Source: Acidimicrobiales bacterium (GTDB lineage: Bacteria > Actinomycetota > Acidimicrobiia > Acidimicrobiales > SZUA-35). From it: a stretch of DNA of 64,000 bases. Below, piece after piece: positions 34,565 through 43,315 of this stretch. The notes under the pieces were generated by a model. That model was not told the origin of the DNA and did no database searches. It was given only the letters and a program-made list of their open reading frames with translations. The DNA lies in contig JAWKIO010000006.1 of the NCBI GenBank assembly GCA_041394265.1, forward strand, positions 248,001 through 312,000, read 5' to 3'. The first letter of the stretch is position 1. Each line of letters begins with the position of its first letter. Made by a program: the position numbers and the translations under genes.

Positions 34565-35980
34565 TCAGCCGTGGAGTGATCGCCCGGTGAGTGCGAGTAC
34601 GGACTCACCGTAGAGCTCGCTCATGGTCGGGTGTGGCTGGATGAACTGAGCGACCTCGTCGACGGTGGCTTCCCAGTTGACGGCCATGTAGCCCTGGCCG
34701 AGTTGTTCGGTGACCCATGGACCGACCATGTGCACACCGAGGATCTTGCCGCCCGTGCCGTCGGGCTGCTTCTCGGCGATGATCTTCACCAAGCCGTCGG
34801 TCTCACCGACGATCATGGCCCGACCGTTGCCGGCATAGCGATGCTTGGAGACGACGATGTCGTAGCCGGCCTCGCGGGCCTGTGACTCGCTCATACCTGC
34901 GAAGGCGACCTCGGGCTGGCAGTAGATGCACCACGGCAACTTGGAGTAGTCGACCGGGATGGCCTGCTCGCCGAGGATGTCGGTGATGGCGACGATGCCC
35001 TCCATGAACCCGACGTGGGCCAGTTGCGCCGTGTTGATGACGTCGCCGACCGCCCACACGCCGTCGACGGTGGTGCGGCAGTACTCGTCGGCGATGATGA
35101 AGCCACGCTGGTCGACGCCGACCTGGGTGACGTCGAGGCCGAGCGACTCCGACAGCGGCCGGCGGCCGATCGACACCACGACGGTGTCGGCCTCGATCGT
35201 CTGGCCCTCGCCGAAGGTGACGGTGACCCCGGTGTCGGTGGTGGTCTGGCCGGTGACGCCGACACCGGCGAAGACGTCGATGCCACGTTTGGCGAAGTTG
35301 CGCTCGACGACTCGGACGATGTCGTCGTCGCAGTTCAGCAGGATCTTGGGTGCGGCTTCGATGATCGTGACCTTCGAACCGAGATCGGCCATCATCGACG
35401 CGAATTCACAGCCGATGGCACCGCCGCCGATGACGACCGCCCGCTTGGGCAGCTCCTTGATCGAGAGCATCTCGTCGGAGGTGACGATGTGCTGGGCGTC
35501 GATCGGGAAGCCAGGAATGGTGCGGGGAACCGAGCCGGAGGCCAAGATGATGGCCGATCCGGAGATCGAGACGTCGCCCGATGCGCCCCCGCTGATGGTG
35601 ACGGTGGAGTGGTCGGCGCCGAGGGTGCCCTTACCGTCGAACAAGGTGACCTTGCGGTTCTTGAGCAGCCCGGTGACACCGCCGACGAGCTTGTCGATGA
35701 TGGCCTGCTTGCGCTGCATCGTGGTGTCCCAGTCGAGGCCCTTCGCCTTGGCCAGCACGCCGAACTCGGCGGCGTGGTTGACCGTGCGCTGCACCGCTGC
35801 CGTTTCGAGCAGCTCCTTGGCCGGGATACAGCCGACGTTGAGACAGGTGCCGCCCATCTTGTTCATCTCGACGAGGGCGATGTTCAGCCCGGCCGAGGCC
35901 CCGTAGAGGGCCGAGGCGTACCCACCGGGGCCACCTCCGATGACAACGACGTCGAAATGTTGGCTGGTCAGGGGAACCAC
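34565..35980 (-). CDS. lpd: Dihydrolipoyl dehydrogenase (E3)
   Basis: The protein has 471 residues. FAD loop VVVIGGGPGGYASAL (about 11-25), redox disulfide Cys46/Cys51 in GGTCLNVGCIPAKE, NAD loop AVVIGGGAIGCEFA (about 185) and the C-terminal His-Glu dyad HPTMSELYGE are all present. It reoxidises the lipoamide of E2 using NAD. The GTG start at 35980 has GGAG directly against it with no spacing, so the true start could be a few codons downstream or the message could be leaderless. First gene of the lpd-E2-lipBA operon. Confidence 0.94.
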   Translation of the reverse strand: MVPLTSQHFDVVVIGGGPGGYASALYGASAGLNIALVEMNKMGGTCLNVGCIPAKELLETAAVQRTVNHAAEFGVLAKAKGLDWDTTMQRKQAIIDKLVGGVTGLLKNRKVTLFDGKGTLGADHSTVTISGGASGDVSISGSAIILASGSVPRTIPGFPIDAQHIVTSDEMLSIKELPKRAVVIGGGAIGCEFASMMADLGSKVTIIEAAPKILLNCDDDIVRVVERNFAKRGIDVFAGVGVTGQTTTDTGVTVTFGEGQTIEADTVVVSIGRRPLSESLGLDVTQVGVDQRGFIIADEYCRTTVDGVWAVGDVINTAQLAHVGFMEGIVAITDILGEQAIPVDYSKLPWCIYCQPEVAFAGMSESQAREAGYDIVVSKHRYAGNGRAMIVGETDGLVKIIAEKQPDGTGGKILGVHMVGPWVTEQLGQGYMAVNWEATVDEVAQFIQPHPTMSELYGESVLALTGRSLHG

Positions 35981-36076
35981 CTCCGGAAGGATGCGAGCAT
36001 GCCGAGCCTAGCCCGCACGACCCCGACTTCGTTTGATCATCTGGCCCGGGCGTAGTAGGGCCGAAACGGGCTCACT

Positions 36077-36200
36077 GCCACCGCCCGGGACGGGCCCGTT
36101 GCCACCGCCCGGAACGGGCGTCATTGCCACCGCCCGGAACGGGCGTCATTGCCACCGCCCGGAACGGGCGTCATTGCCACCGCCCGGAACGGGCGTCATT
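36077..36200. repeat. Tandem array of 25-bp hairpin repeats
   Basis: Four perfect units (36101-36125, 36126-36150, 36151-36175, 36176-36200) of gccaccgcccggaacgggcg + tcatt follow one 24-bp variant (36077-36100) and a degenerate copy before it. Each unit contains CGCCCG and CGGGCG around a 3-base loop, so RNA would fold into a row of small hairpins. The array lies between the end of a 29-residue peptide gene and lpd, both leftward. It fills most of the 215-bp gap 35981-36195. The unit is not a multiple of three. Confidence 0.92.
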
Positions 36201-36285
36201 GCCAGAGCACGACCTGAGCGGCGAAGGCCACGAGGATCATGATGCCGGTGATGAGCGAGAGCCCGAGGAGTAACCGTGTACTCAT
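36196..36285 (-). CDS. 29-residue single-pass membrane peptide
   Basis: A short frame starting ATG 36285 encodes a peptide with a polar start (MSTR) and one hydrophobic helix of about 22 residues (LITGIMILVAFAAQVVLW). No clear ribosome site is visible. The stop TGA and the last codon lie at the edge of the 25-bp repeat array, and each repeat copies the TGGCAATGA end, so the repeats seem to have grown from this gene's 3' end. Single-helix peptides of this kind often regulate membrane complexes; the function here is unknown. Confidence 0.45.
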   Translation of the reverse strand: MSTRLLLGLSLITGIMILVAFAAQVVLWQ

Positions 36286-36423
36286 GGCGGTCAGGCTAAT
36301 CGGGTGCCGTGCGATTGATCGCCCCGGTACCACAAGCCCGCCGACCCTCGTTCTACGCTGAGCTGCCGATGGACGTGCGAGTCGCCGCGCATCCACCACG
36401 GATCTTCGGACGGAGAAGCTCAC

Positions 36424-37320
36424 ATGGACGTCGTCATCACCGGATCGAGCGGTCTCATCGGCTCCGCTCTCCTCCCCGCACTCGAAGCCGCCGGCCATCG
36501 GCCGATTCGTCTGGTTCGGCGGATTCCCGCCCGCGGTGCCGACGAGATCCAGTGGGATCCGGCCAACGGCGAACTCGACGCCGAGTCGCTCGAAGGCATC
36601 GACGCCGTGATCCACCTGGCCGGCGCCGGCATCGGCGACAAGCGCTGGACCGAGAGCTACAAGCAAACACTGGTCGAGAGCCGAACCGGAGGCACCTCGC
36701 TCCTCGCATCGGCGTTGGCAGGGCTGACCACGCCACCCAAGGTCTTTCTGTCGGGATCGGCCATCGGCTACTACGGCGACCAGGGCGACACGGTGCTCAC
36801 CGAGGCCAGTCCACCGGCCGACGACTTCCTCGCCGACCTGTGCGTTCAGTGGGAGGCGGCTGCGCAATCCGCCATCGATGCCGGGATTACCACCACGTTC
36901 CTGCGAACCGGCATCGTGCAGTCACCGAAGGGCGGCGCGCTGGCGAAGACCCTGCCGCTGTTCAAGTTCTTCCTCGGCGGCAAGTTCGGCAGTGGGCGGC
37001 AGTACTCCTCGTGGATCCACATCGATGACATCGTGGCGGCGCTGATCTTCCTCCTCGACGCCGAGGTGGCGGGCCCGGTCAATCTCACGGCGCCGAACCC
37101 GGTCACCAATACGGCCTACACCGAAGCACTCGGCAAGGTGCTCGGTCGGCCCACGCTGCTCACCGTTCCGGCGTTCGGCCCGAAGCTGCTGCTCGGCGGC
37201 GAGATGGCCGACGCCCTGCTGTTCGACAGCATGCGAGTCATGCCGACGGCCCTTGCCGACGCCGGCTTCGAGTTCCGTTTCACCGACGTCGAGGCCGCGC
37301 TGCGCGACCTCCTCGCCTGA
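36424..37320 (+). CDS. TIGR01777-family SDR epimerase
   Basis: The protein has 298 residues, with GGAG 8 bp before the ATG. The NAD(P) loop is VVITGSSGLIGSAL (3-16), AGAGIGDKRW is near 65-74, and the active-site region is SGSAIGYYGDQGD (about 115), with SWIHIDD (about 197). The C-terminal DUF1731 part ends the protein (VPAFGPKLLLGGEMADALL). This family looks like sugar-nucleotide epimerases, but its substrate is not established; relatives influence cell division or plastid processes. It is followed 38 bp later by an SRPBCC gene, probably in the same operon. Confidence 0.9.
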   Translation: MDVVITGSSGLIGSALLPALEAAGHRPIRLVRRIPARGADEIQWDPANGELDAESLEGIDAVIHLAGAGIGDKRWTESYKQTLVESRTGGTSLLASALAGLTTPPKVFLSGSAIGYYGDQGDTVLTEASPPADDFLADLCVQWEAAAQSAIDAGITTTFLRTGIVQSPKGGALAKTLPLFKFFLGGKFGSGRQYSSWIHIDDIVAALIFLLDAEVAGPVNLTAPNPVTNTAYTEALGKVLGRPTLLTVPAFGPKLLLGGEMADALLFDSMRVMPTALADAGFEFRFTDVEAALRDLLA

Positions 37321-37357
37321 GCCAGCCCAGCCGACCGTCCCAACGAAAGGACCCCCG

Positions 37358-37819
37358 ATGACTGCCAGCTCGACACCCACGGGTGACAAGATCGTGTCGG
37401 CCACCCGCCGCATCGATGCCCCTGCGAACGTCATCTTCGACCTCCTCGCCAATCCGGCTCGCCACAGCGAGATCGACGGTTCGGGCACGGTCCGCGAGGG
37501 CCACGCCGACAATCCCAAGCGACTGGCACTCGGCGACCGGTTCGGCATGGACATGAAGATGGGCGTCCCGTATCGCATCTCCAACGAGGTGGTCGCGTTC
37601 GAGGAGAACCGGGTGATCGCGTGGCGCCACTTCGGCCACCACGTTTGGCGCTATGACCTCGAACCGGATGGCGATGCCACCATCGTGACCGAGTCGTTCA
37701 ACTGGGGCGTCGCTCGTTTCCCGCCGTTCTACGAATGGATGGGTTATCCGGCCAAGCACGAGAAGAACATGGCCGCCACGCTCGAGCGCCTCGAGGCCGT
37801 GGTGACCGCGAGCCGCTGA
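37358..37819 (+). CDS. SRPBCC-family ligand-binding protein
   Basis: The protein has 153 residues from ATG 37358, with AAAGGA upstream. It has the START/Bet v1-like layout: VSATRRIDAPANVIFDLLAN at the start, RVIAWRHFGHHVWRYDLEPDGDATIVTESF in the centre (read in parts), and a C-terminal helix (HEKNMAATLERLEAV). Such proteins hold hydrophobic ligands such as lipids or polyketides, or act as small cyclases. It lies directly behind a TIGR01777 epimerase, a pairing seen in other bacteria, where SRPBCC and epimerase domains can even be fused. Confidence 0.87.
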   Translation: MTASSTPTGDKIVSATRRIDAPANVIFDLLANPARHSEIDGSGTVREGHADNPKRLALGDRFGMDMKMGVPYRISNEVVAFEENRVIAWRHFGHHVWRYDLEPDGDATIVTESFNWGVARFPPFYEWMGYPAKHEKNMAATLERLEAVVTASR

Positions 37820-37873
37820 TTTCGCGCAACGAGCGCTCAGATTCGGCCGGTGAGGTGCCGATAGGAGTACCCG

Positions 37874-38836
37874 ATGGGACTCTTCAACCTCAAGAAGTCA
37901 AAGAACAAAGAGGACGATTTCGAGGCGTCGGATGCATGGCTGATGGGCCTGGCCGGCGACGATGAGTACGACAACGACGGCGATTCGAGCATCCATGCCG
38001 GGCTGGCCTCACTGGCGCCGCTCGATGACGACCTCGACGCCGAGGAGCGGCTCCAGGCCGGCGCCGTCGAGGGGCACGCGCCACAAGCGCACGGCCTCGC
38101 GCCGCAAGCGCACGGCCTCGCGCCGCAAGCACACGGCCTCGCGCCGCAACCGCAGAGCCGCCCGACGACGGCGCAGGATCTGCTCGACGCCGACGACGTC
38201 GACCTGTCGAGCTGGCATTTCCCCGATCTCGCCGAAGAACCCCCATCGAGCGACGAGACGATGCTGCCGCCCGACCTGGGTCAGGATCCGCTCGCCTCGG
38301 GTCCGGCCGGCGGGACCACCCTGTTCGATGAGCGCCATACCAACAGGGCGAGCTTCTCACCCTACGGCGATGACGAGGAAGTGGCCGACGCGATCCTCGA
38401 GAGCGCAGATGGCGACCATGATCAACCCGATGACGGCTTCCTGGTGAAGTCCGGCGGTACTGCCAAGGGCTTCGGCGCCGATCTCCTCGACGGCGCCGAC
38501 GCGGCGACCGAGCCGGTATCTCACGCCAGTCACGATCTCCACCACCTCGTCCATGACGACATCGAAGACGCGATCATCGACGACGAACCACACGGTCACA
38601 CCGCCGAGACCATCGAGTCCACCGCCCCGCGTGGCCGCGAAGCCGATCTGCTCTGCGAAATTCTCGGGGTCGAGCCCGGCGCCACGTGGGCCGAGTTGCG
38701 TGCCGCGCACGCAGCCGCGATGTCGGAGTACGACCCACGGCTCGAATCCGACGAGGATCGCATCGCCCTTGCCTGGGCGATTCGGCGGGAGATGAACTCG
38801 ACCTACGCCACGCTTCGCCTGTTGGCCGCGGCGTAG
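37874..38836 (+). CDS. Acidic low-complexity protein with C-terminal J-like domain
   Basis: The protein has 320 residues. AGGAG precedes the ATG. Residues 1-255 are acidic (many Asp/Glu), contain three QAHGLAP repeats at about 71-91, and are likely disordered. The last 65 residues resemble a J-domain (LLCEILGVEPGATWAELRAA then EYDPRLESDEDR), but the HPD motif that activates DnaK is replaced by YDP. It may therefore dock to a partner without stimulating Hsp70. I do not know a function. Confidence 0.75.
   Translation: MGLFNLKKSKNKEDDFEASDAWLMGLAGDDEYDNDGDSSIHAGLASLAPLDDDLDAEERLQAGAVEGHAPQAHGLAPQAHGLAPQAHGLAPQPQSRPTTAQDLLDADDVDLSSWHFPDLAEEPPSSDETMLPPDLGQDPLASGPAGGTTLFDERHTNRASFSPYGDDEEVADAILESADGDHDQPDDGFLVKSGGTAKGFGADLLDGADAATEPVSHASHDLHHLVHDDIEDAIIDDEPHGHTAETIESTAPRGREADLLCEILGVEPGATWAELRAAHAAAMSEYDPRLESDEDRIALAWAIRREMNSTYATLRLLAAA
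38084..38146 (+). repeat. 21-bp tandem repeat, three units
   Basis: The unit caagcgcacggcctcgcgcc + g occurs at 38084-38104, 38105-38125 and 38126-38146 (the last with one change). It codes for QAHGLAP heptapeptides inside the J-like protein and keeps frame. Confidence 0.92.
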
Positions 38837-38837
38837 G

Positions 38838-39782
38838 TCACTCGATCACGATCACACTCGAGCCGGCGTCGTCGAGGGACGCTGCCAAGGTCGGGTCACC
38901 GACCACGATCGCTCCCGCGACCACCGATCGCAGCCACGCGTTGCGTTGCTCGACCGCCTTGCCCGGCTGCGTTGGATCGCCGTCGAGCGTGACCACCCAC
39001 TCGGCGTGGTCGACGAGGGCGTTGAACCGGTTGCGATCGGCGGGTGGCCACTTGTGCGCCGGATCCTCGAACGGGAGCACGACCCCGAGCCGCACACCTT
39101 GAGCCCGTGCTCGCTCGGCACCCACCAGTTCGACGCCCCGACGGAGTCCTGACACCGCAACGTCGCGTCGCGGATCGAGTCCACCGATCGCATGGAGCAG
39201 CGCGTCGGTCTGGTCGCGGTCGAGGTCGGTCGATCCGACGATCCAGACCGCTTCGTTCGGGTTCCACGGCGCCTCGGGTTGGTCGACCGCTCGACTGGCG
39301 TCGCCCGAACTCTCCGTAGCGGCGCCGTTGCCGTCGCGTACGGCGGCACACGCCTCGACGGCGAGCTGATCGACGAGATCGTTCATCCGGTCGCCCGAGT
39401 GGCCCTTCACCCAGGTGAACGAGATCTCGTCCTTCCGATCGAGGTAGGCGGCGATGAGCGGCTCCCAGAGGTCTCGGTTGGCGACCGGCTTCTTGGCGGT
39501 GTTCCGCCACCCTCGCTTGATCCACCCCTCGTACCAGCGATCACGGAAGCAGTTCACGACATAGGTCGAGTCGGACACGATCTCGAGCGGACCCTCGTTG
39601 GCCGTGATGGCCTCGAGCACCGCCTGGAGTTCCATGCGCTGGTTCGTCGTCTGCGCTTCCGCGCCGCTGGCGTGCGTCCGCTCCGGTGCTGCCCGATCGC
39701 CGAGCGCGGCACCATCGACGGCCCAGGCCCAGCCTCCCGGACCCGGGTTCCCCGAACAAGCACCGTCGGTGTAGACACGCAT
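38838..39782 (-). CDS. rnhA: Ribonuclease HI fused to YpsA-like SLOG domain
   Basis: The protein has 314 residues from ATG 39782. Residues 1-148 are RNase HI, with catalytic Asp6 (YTDGACSGNPGPGG), Glu51 (QRMELQAV), Asp71 (VSDSTYVV) and a final Asp in GHSGDRMNDLVD. It cuts RNA in RNA-DNA hybrids. A 30-residue linker leads to a Rossmann-like domain at 178-314: VWIVGSTDLD, VSGLRRGVELVGAERA, VVLPFEDPAHKW and RNAWLRSVVAGAIVVGD. This pattern resembles the YpsA/DprA-type SLOG superfamily, which senses nucleotides. The second half is my recognition from pattern and is less certain. It converges with the J-like gene. Confidence 0.88.
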   Translation of the reverse strand: MRVYTDGACSGNPGPGGWAWAVDGAALGDRAAPERTHASGAEAQTTNQRMELQAVLEAITANEGPLEIVSDSTYVVNCFRDRWYEGWIKRGWRNTAKKPVANRDLWEPLIAAYLDRKDEISFTWVKGHSGDRMNDLVDQLAVEACAAVRDGNGAATESSGDASRAVDQPEAPWNPNEAVWIVGSTDLDRDQTDALLHAIGGLDPRRDVAVSGLRRGVELVGAERARAQGVRLGVVLPFEDPAHKWPPADRNRFNALVDHAEWVVTLDGDPTQPGKAVEQRNAWLRSVVAGAIVVGDPTLAASLDDAGSSVIVIE

Positions 39783-39935
39783 CGCGACAGGGTGCCACGG
39801 TGGCGGCACGAGGTGCTACGCCGGCCGAGTCGATCCACCATCACCCGGTGAATCGACAACCAGGTCGAAGGACGAGACGCAGCGTTCATAGCCGGAATCG
39901 TCCGATGACACCAATCGACTGCCCGGCGAGGCACA

Positions 39936-42635
39936 ATGGTCGACATGACCATCGACGGTTTCTTGAACCAGCTCCCCGACATCGATCCCCAGGAGACGGC
40001 GGAGTGGCTCGAGTCGCTCGACGCCGTCAACGCCGAACGGGGCAAGACCCGCGCCCGGTACCTGCTCGGCCGCATGAACGAGCGGGCTCGCGGCCTCCAG
40101 CTCGGCAACTCCGAGGCGGTCTCGACCGACTACATCAACACCATCCCCACCGAGCAGCAGCCGTTCTTCCCCGGCGACGAACACCTCGAGCGGCGCATCC
40201 GAGCGTTCATCCGCTGGAATGCCGCCGCCATGGTGGTGCGAGCCAACAAGACCGCCGACGGCATCGGCGGTCACCTGTCCACGTTCGCCTCGTCGGCTTC
40301 GCTCTACGAGGTCGGCTTCAACCACTTCTTCCGGGGCAAGGAAGACGGCCTCGCCGGCGACGCCGTCTACTTCCAGGGTCACGCCGCTCCTGGGGTCTAT
40401 GCCCGTGCCTTCCTCGAAGGGCGCCTCGACGCCGACCAGCTCGACCACTTCCGCATGGAGGTCGGCGGCCAGGGGCTGTCCAGCTATCCCCATCCCCGAC
40501 TCATGCCCGACTTCTGGGAGTATCCCACGGTGTCGATGGGCCTCGGCCCGATCAACTCGCTGTATCACGCTCGCTTCCTCAAGTACCTCAACAACCGCAA
40601 GATCGAAGACACGACCAAGAGCCGGGTCTGGTGTTTCATCGGCGACGGCGAGACCGACGAACCCGAAACCCTTGGCTCCATTTCACTCGCCGGGCGTCAG
40701 GGCCTCGACAACCTCACGTGGGTCATCAACTGCAACCTGCAGCGTCTCGACGGCCCGGTGCGTGGCAACGAAAAGGTCATCCAGGAACTCGAAGGCGTCT
40801 TCCGCGGCGCCGGCTGGAACGTGATCAAGGTGGTGTGGGGCTCCAAGTGGGACGAGCTCCTCCAGCGCGACGTCGACGGTGTCCTCGTCAACAAGATGAA
40901 CACCACGGTCGACGGTGAATTCCAGCGCTACGCCGTCGAATCCGGCGCCTACATCCGCGAGAACTTCTTCGGCCCCGATCCCCGCCTCCGTCGTATGGTC
41001 GAGCATCTGTCCGACGAGGACCTGCGGGCCCTTCCCCGCGGCGGCCACGACTACCAGAAGGTCTACGCCGCGTACAAGGCCGCCACCGAGCACACGGGCC
41101 AGCCCACGGTCATCCTGGCCAAGACGGTCAAGGGTTGGACCCTCGGCCAGGGCTTCGAAGGTCGCAACTCGACCCACCAGATCAAGAAGATGACCAAGAA
41201 GCAGCTGCTCGAGCTGCGTGACCGCCTCTACCTGCACGACGAGATCCCCGAGGACTCACTGGCCGACGGCGTACCGCCGTACTTCCGACCGGCCGAGGGT
41301 TCCGCCGAGCATCAGTACATGATGCAGCGTCGCACCGCACTCGACGGCTCCGTCCCGGTGCGTTCCACGGTCGTGCGTCGCCCGCTCACACTTCCCGACT
41401 CCGCACCGTTCGAGACGTTCCACGCCGGGTCGGGTGGTCGTGAGGTCAGCACCACGATGGTGCTCACGTCCTTGCTGCGTGAGCTCATGCGCGACGAGAA
41501 CTTCGGACGTCGTGTGGTCCCGATCGTTCCCGACGAGGCCCGCACGTTCGGCATGGACTCGATGTTCCGTGAGTTCGAGATCTACGCCCCGTTCGGCCAG
41601 CAGTACGAACCGGTCGACCACGAGCTGCTGCTGTCCTACTCCGAGTCGGCGCAAGGCCAGATCCTCGAAGAGGGCATCACCGAGGCGGGTTCTACCGCCT
41701 CGTGGATCGCCGCCGCCACGAGCTATGCGCACCAGGGCGTACCGATGGTGCCGTTCTACACGTTCTATTCGATGTTCGGCTTCCAGCGCGTGGGCGACCT
41801 CATCTGGTCCGCCGCCGACTCCCGAGCCCGGGGCTTCCTTGCCGGAGCCACGGCCGGGCGCACCACCTTGATGGGTGAGGGCCTCCAGCACCAGGACGGC
41901 CACAGTCTCGTGCTGGCCTCCACCGTGCCGGCGTGCCAGGCCTATGACGCCGCCTTCGCCTACGAGCTGGCGGTCATCATCGAAGACGGCCTGAAGCGGA
42001 TGTACGTCGACAACGAGGACATCTTCTACTACCTCACCGTCTACAACGAGAACTACGACCAGCCGGCCATGCCCGAGGGTTCGCGTGACGGCATCCTCGC
42101 CGGTCTGTACCCGTGGGCGCCGGCACCGGCCGACCTCGGCATCCGAGCCAGCCTCATCTTCTCGGGCACGGCGCAGGGTGCGGTGCGCCACGCCCAGACC
42201 GAGCTGGCCGAGCAGTGGGGTGTCGGTGTCGACCTGTGGAGCGCCACGTCCTACAAGCGTCTCCGCGAGGAAGCGCTCGAGGCCGAGCGCTGGAACCGCC
42301 TGCATCCCACCGCCGAGCCCCGGATCCCCTACGTGACGCAGCTACTCGGGCAGGGGCAGGGTCCGGTCGTCGCCGTCACCGACTTCATGCGGGCCGTGCC
42401 CGAGTCGGTTTCCCGCTTCGTTCCCCGCCGGTTCACGGCGCTCGGCACCGACGGCATGGGCCGCAGCGACACCCGCGAGGCCCTGCGCTCGTTCTTCGAG
42501 ACCGACATGCCGAGCGTGGTCGTCACCGTGCTGGAGCAGCTCGCGCTCGACGGTGTGGTGGATCGCCAACTCGTCGCCGACGCCATCGCCCACTACGGCG
42601 TACCGACCGAGGATGACGCGCCCTGGAACCGTTGA
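39936..42635 (+). CDS. aceE: Pyruvate dehydrogenase E1 component, homodimeric
   Basis: The protein has 899 residues, full length for the AceE type. The thiamine-diphosphate/Mg site is GDGETDEPE (about 236) through NLTWVINCNLQ. The pyrimidine-side residues lie in the central domain (EGITEAGSTASW), and the C-terminal transketolase domain is intact. It decarboxylates pyruvate and transfers the acetyl group to the E2 lipoyl arm. The E2, E3 and lipoate-making genes lie 4-8 kb upstream on the other strand, so all parts of a PDH complex are within 12 kb. The next gene starts 30 bp after its stop. Confidence 0.96.
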   Translation: MVDMTIDGFLNQLPDIDPQETAEWLESLDAVNAERGKTRARYLLGRMNERARGLQLGNSEAVSTDYINTIPTEQQPFFPGDEHLERRIRAFIRWNAAAMVVRANKTADGIGGHLSTFASSASLYEVGFNHFFRGKEDGLAGDAVYFQGHAAPGVYARAFLEGRLDADQLDHFRMEVGGQGLSSYPHPRLMPDFWEYPTVSMGLGPINSLYHARFLKYLNNRKIEDTTKSRVWCFIGDGETDEPETLGSISLAGRQGLDNLTWVINCNLQRLDGPVRGNEKVIQELEGVFRGAGWNVIKVVWGSKWDELLQRDVDGVLVNKMNTTVDGEFQRYAVESGAYIRENFFGPDPRLRRMVEHLSDEDLRALPRGGHDYQKVYAAYKAATEHTGQPTVILAKTVKGWTLGQGFEGRNSTHQIKKMTKKQLLELRDRLYLHDEIPEDSLADGVPPYFRPAEGSAEHQYMMQRRTALDGSVPVRSTVVRRPLTLPDSAPFETFHAGSGGREVSTTMVLTSLLRELMRDENFGRRVVPIVPDEARTFGMDSMFREFEIYAPFGQQYEPVDHELLLSYSESAQGQILEEGITEAGSTASWIAAATSYAHQGVPMVPFYTFYSMFGFQRVGDLIWSAADSRARGFLAGATAGRTTLMGEGLQHQDGHSLVLASTVPACQAYDAAFAYELAVIIEDGLKRMYVDNEDIFYYLTVYNENYDQPAMPEGSRDGILAGLYPWAPAPADLGIRASLIFSGTAQGAVRHAQTELAEQWGVGVDLWSATSYKRLREEALEAERWNRLHPTAEPRIPYVTQLLGQGQGPVVAVTDFMRAVPESVSRFVPRRFTALGTDGMGRSDTREALRSFFETDMPSVVVTVLEQLALDGVVDRQLVADAIAHYGVPTEDDAPWNR

Positions 42636-42664
42636 GTGTCACTGGGCTCTGACACACTCTTGGG

Positions 42665-43306
42665 ATGAACGATCCCGCACATCGACTCGAGACCATCGAT
42701 CAGCTCCAGGCGCTCTACCGAGCACCCAACGAGCGGGTCAAGGCAAAGAAGACTTCCGTCATCGATCCGGCAGCGGCCGCGATCATCTCGACCACCCCGT
42801 TCTTCCTCGTCGCGACCGCCGATGCGGCCGGCAATTGTGACGTGTCCCCTCGGGGTGGCCCGTCGGGCCAGCTCCGCATCCTCGACGACTCGACCGTGGC
42901 GTTTCCCGATCTGTCGGGCAACAACCTGATCGACACGCTGCGCAATATCATCGACAACCCGCACTGTGGGCTGCTCATCCTCACGCCGGGGACCGACGAG
43001 ACGCTCCGCCTGAACGGCCGGGCCCACATCTCGACCGACCCGGAGCTGCTGGCCCGGTGGGACGAACTCGTGCGCAGGCCGAAGTGTGCCGTCGTGATCG
43101 AGCTCGACGACATGTTCCTGCATTGCGCCAAGGCGTTCCGGCGAGGCGAGGTGTGGCAACCCGAGAGCTGGGCCAAGTATGCCTCGCTCCCCGACCACGC
43201 CGAATCGTTCCTCGCCGCCACCGGCATGAGCGCCGACATCGCCGACGTGCGGGCCGGTCTCGAGGCCTCCTACGCCGACGACCTCGCCAACGAACGCCCC
43301 ATCTGA
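42665..43306 (+). CDS. PNPOx-fold FMN/F420-binding protein
   Basis: The protein has 213 residues. The pyridoxamine-oxidase-like split barrel shows PFFLVATADAAGNCDVSPRGG (in two parts) near 42-60, FPDLSGNNLIDTL near 80 and CGLLILTPG. It ends with a helical segment (SWAKYASLPDHAESFLAATG), typical of the MSMEG_1061 subgroup. The cofactor may be FMN or F420. The substrate is unknown. It directly follows aceE, but no metabolic link is visible. Confidence 0.88.
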   Translation: MNDPAHRLETIDQLQALYRAPNERVKAKKTSVIDPAAAAIISTTPFFLVATADAAGNCDVSPRGGPSGQLRILDDSTVAFPDLSGNNLIDTLRNIIDNPHCGLLILTPGTDETLRLNGRAHISTDPELLARWDELVRRPKCAVVIELDDMFLHCAKAFRRGEVWQPESWAKYASLPDHAESFLAATGMSADIADVRAGLEASYADDLANERPI

Positions 43307-43315
43307 CCGGGTGCG

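Noticed and set aside
36077..36200. Possible CRISPR array
   Set aside because: The units are back-to-back with no unique spacers, and no cas genes are near.
36033..36242. 69-codon rightward frame through the 25-bp array
   Set aside because: The repeat length is not a multiple of three, so the apparent protein repeat changes frame from unit to unit.
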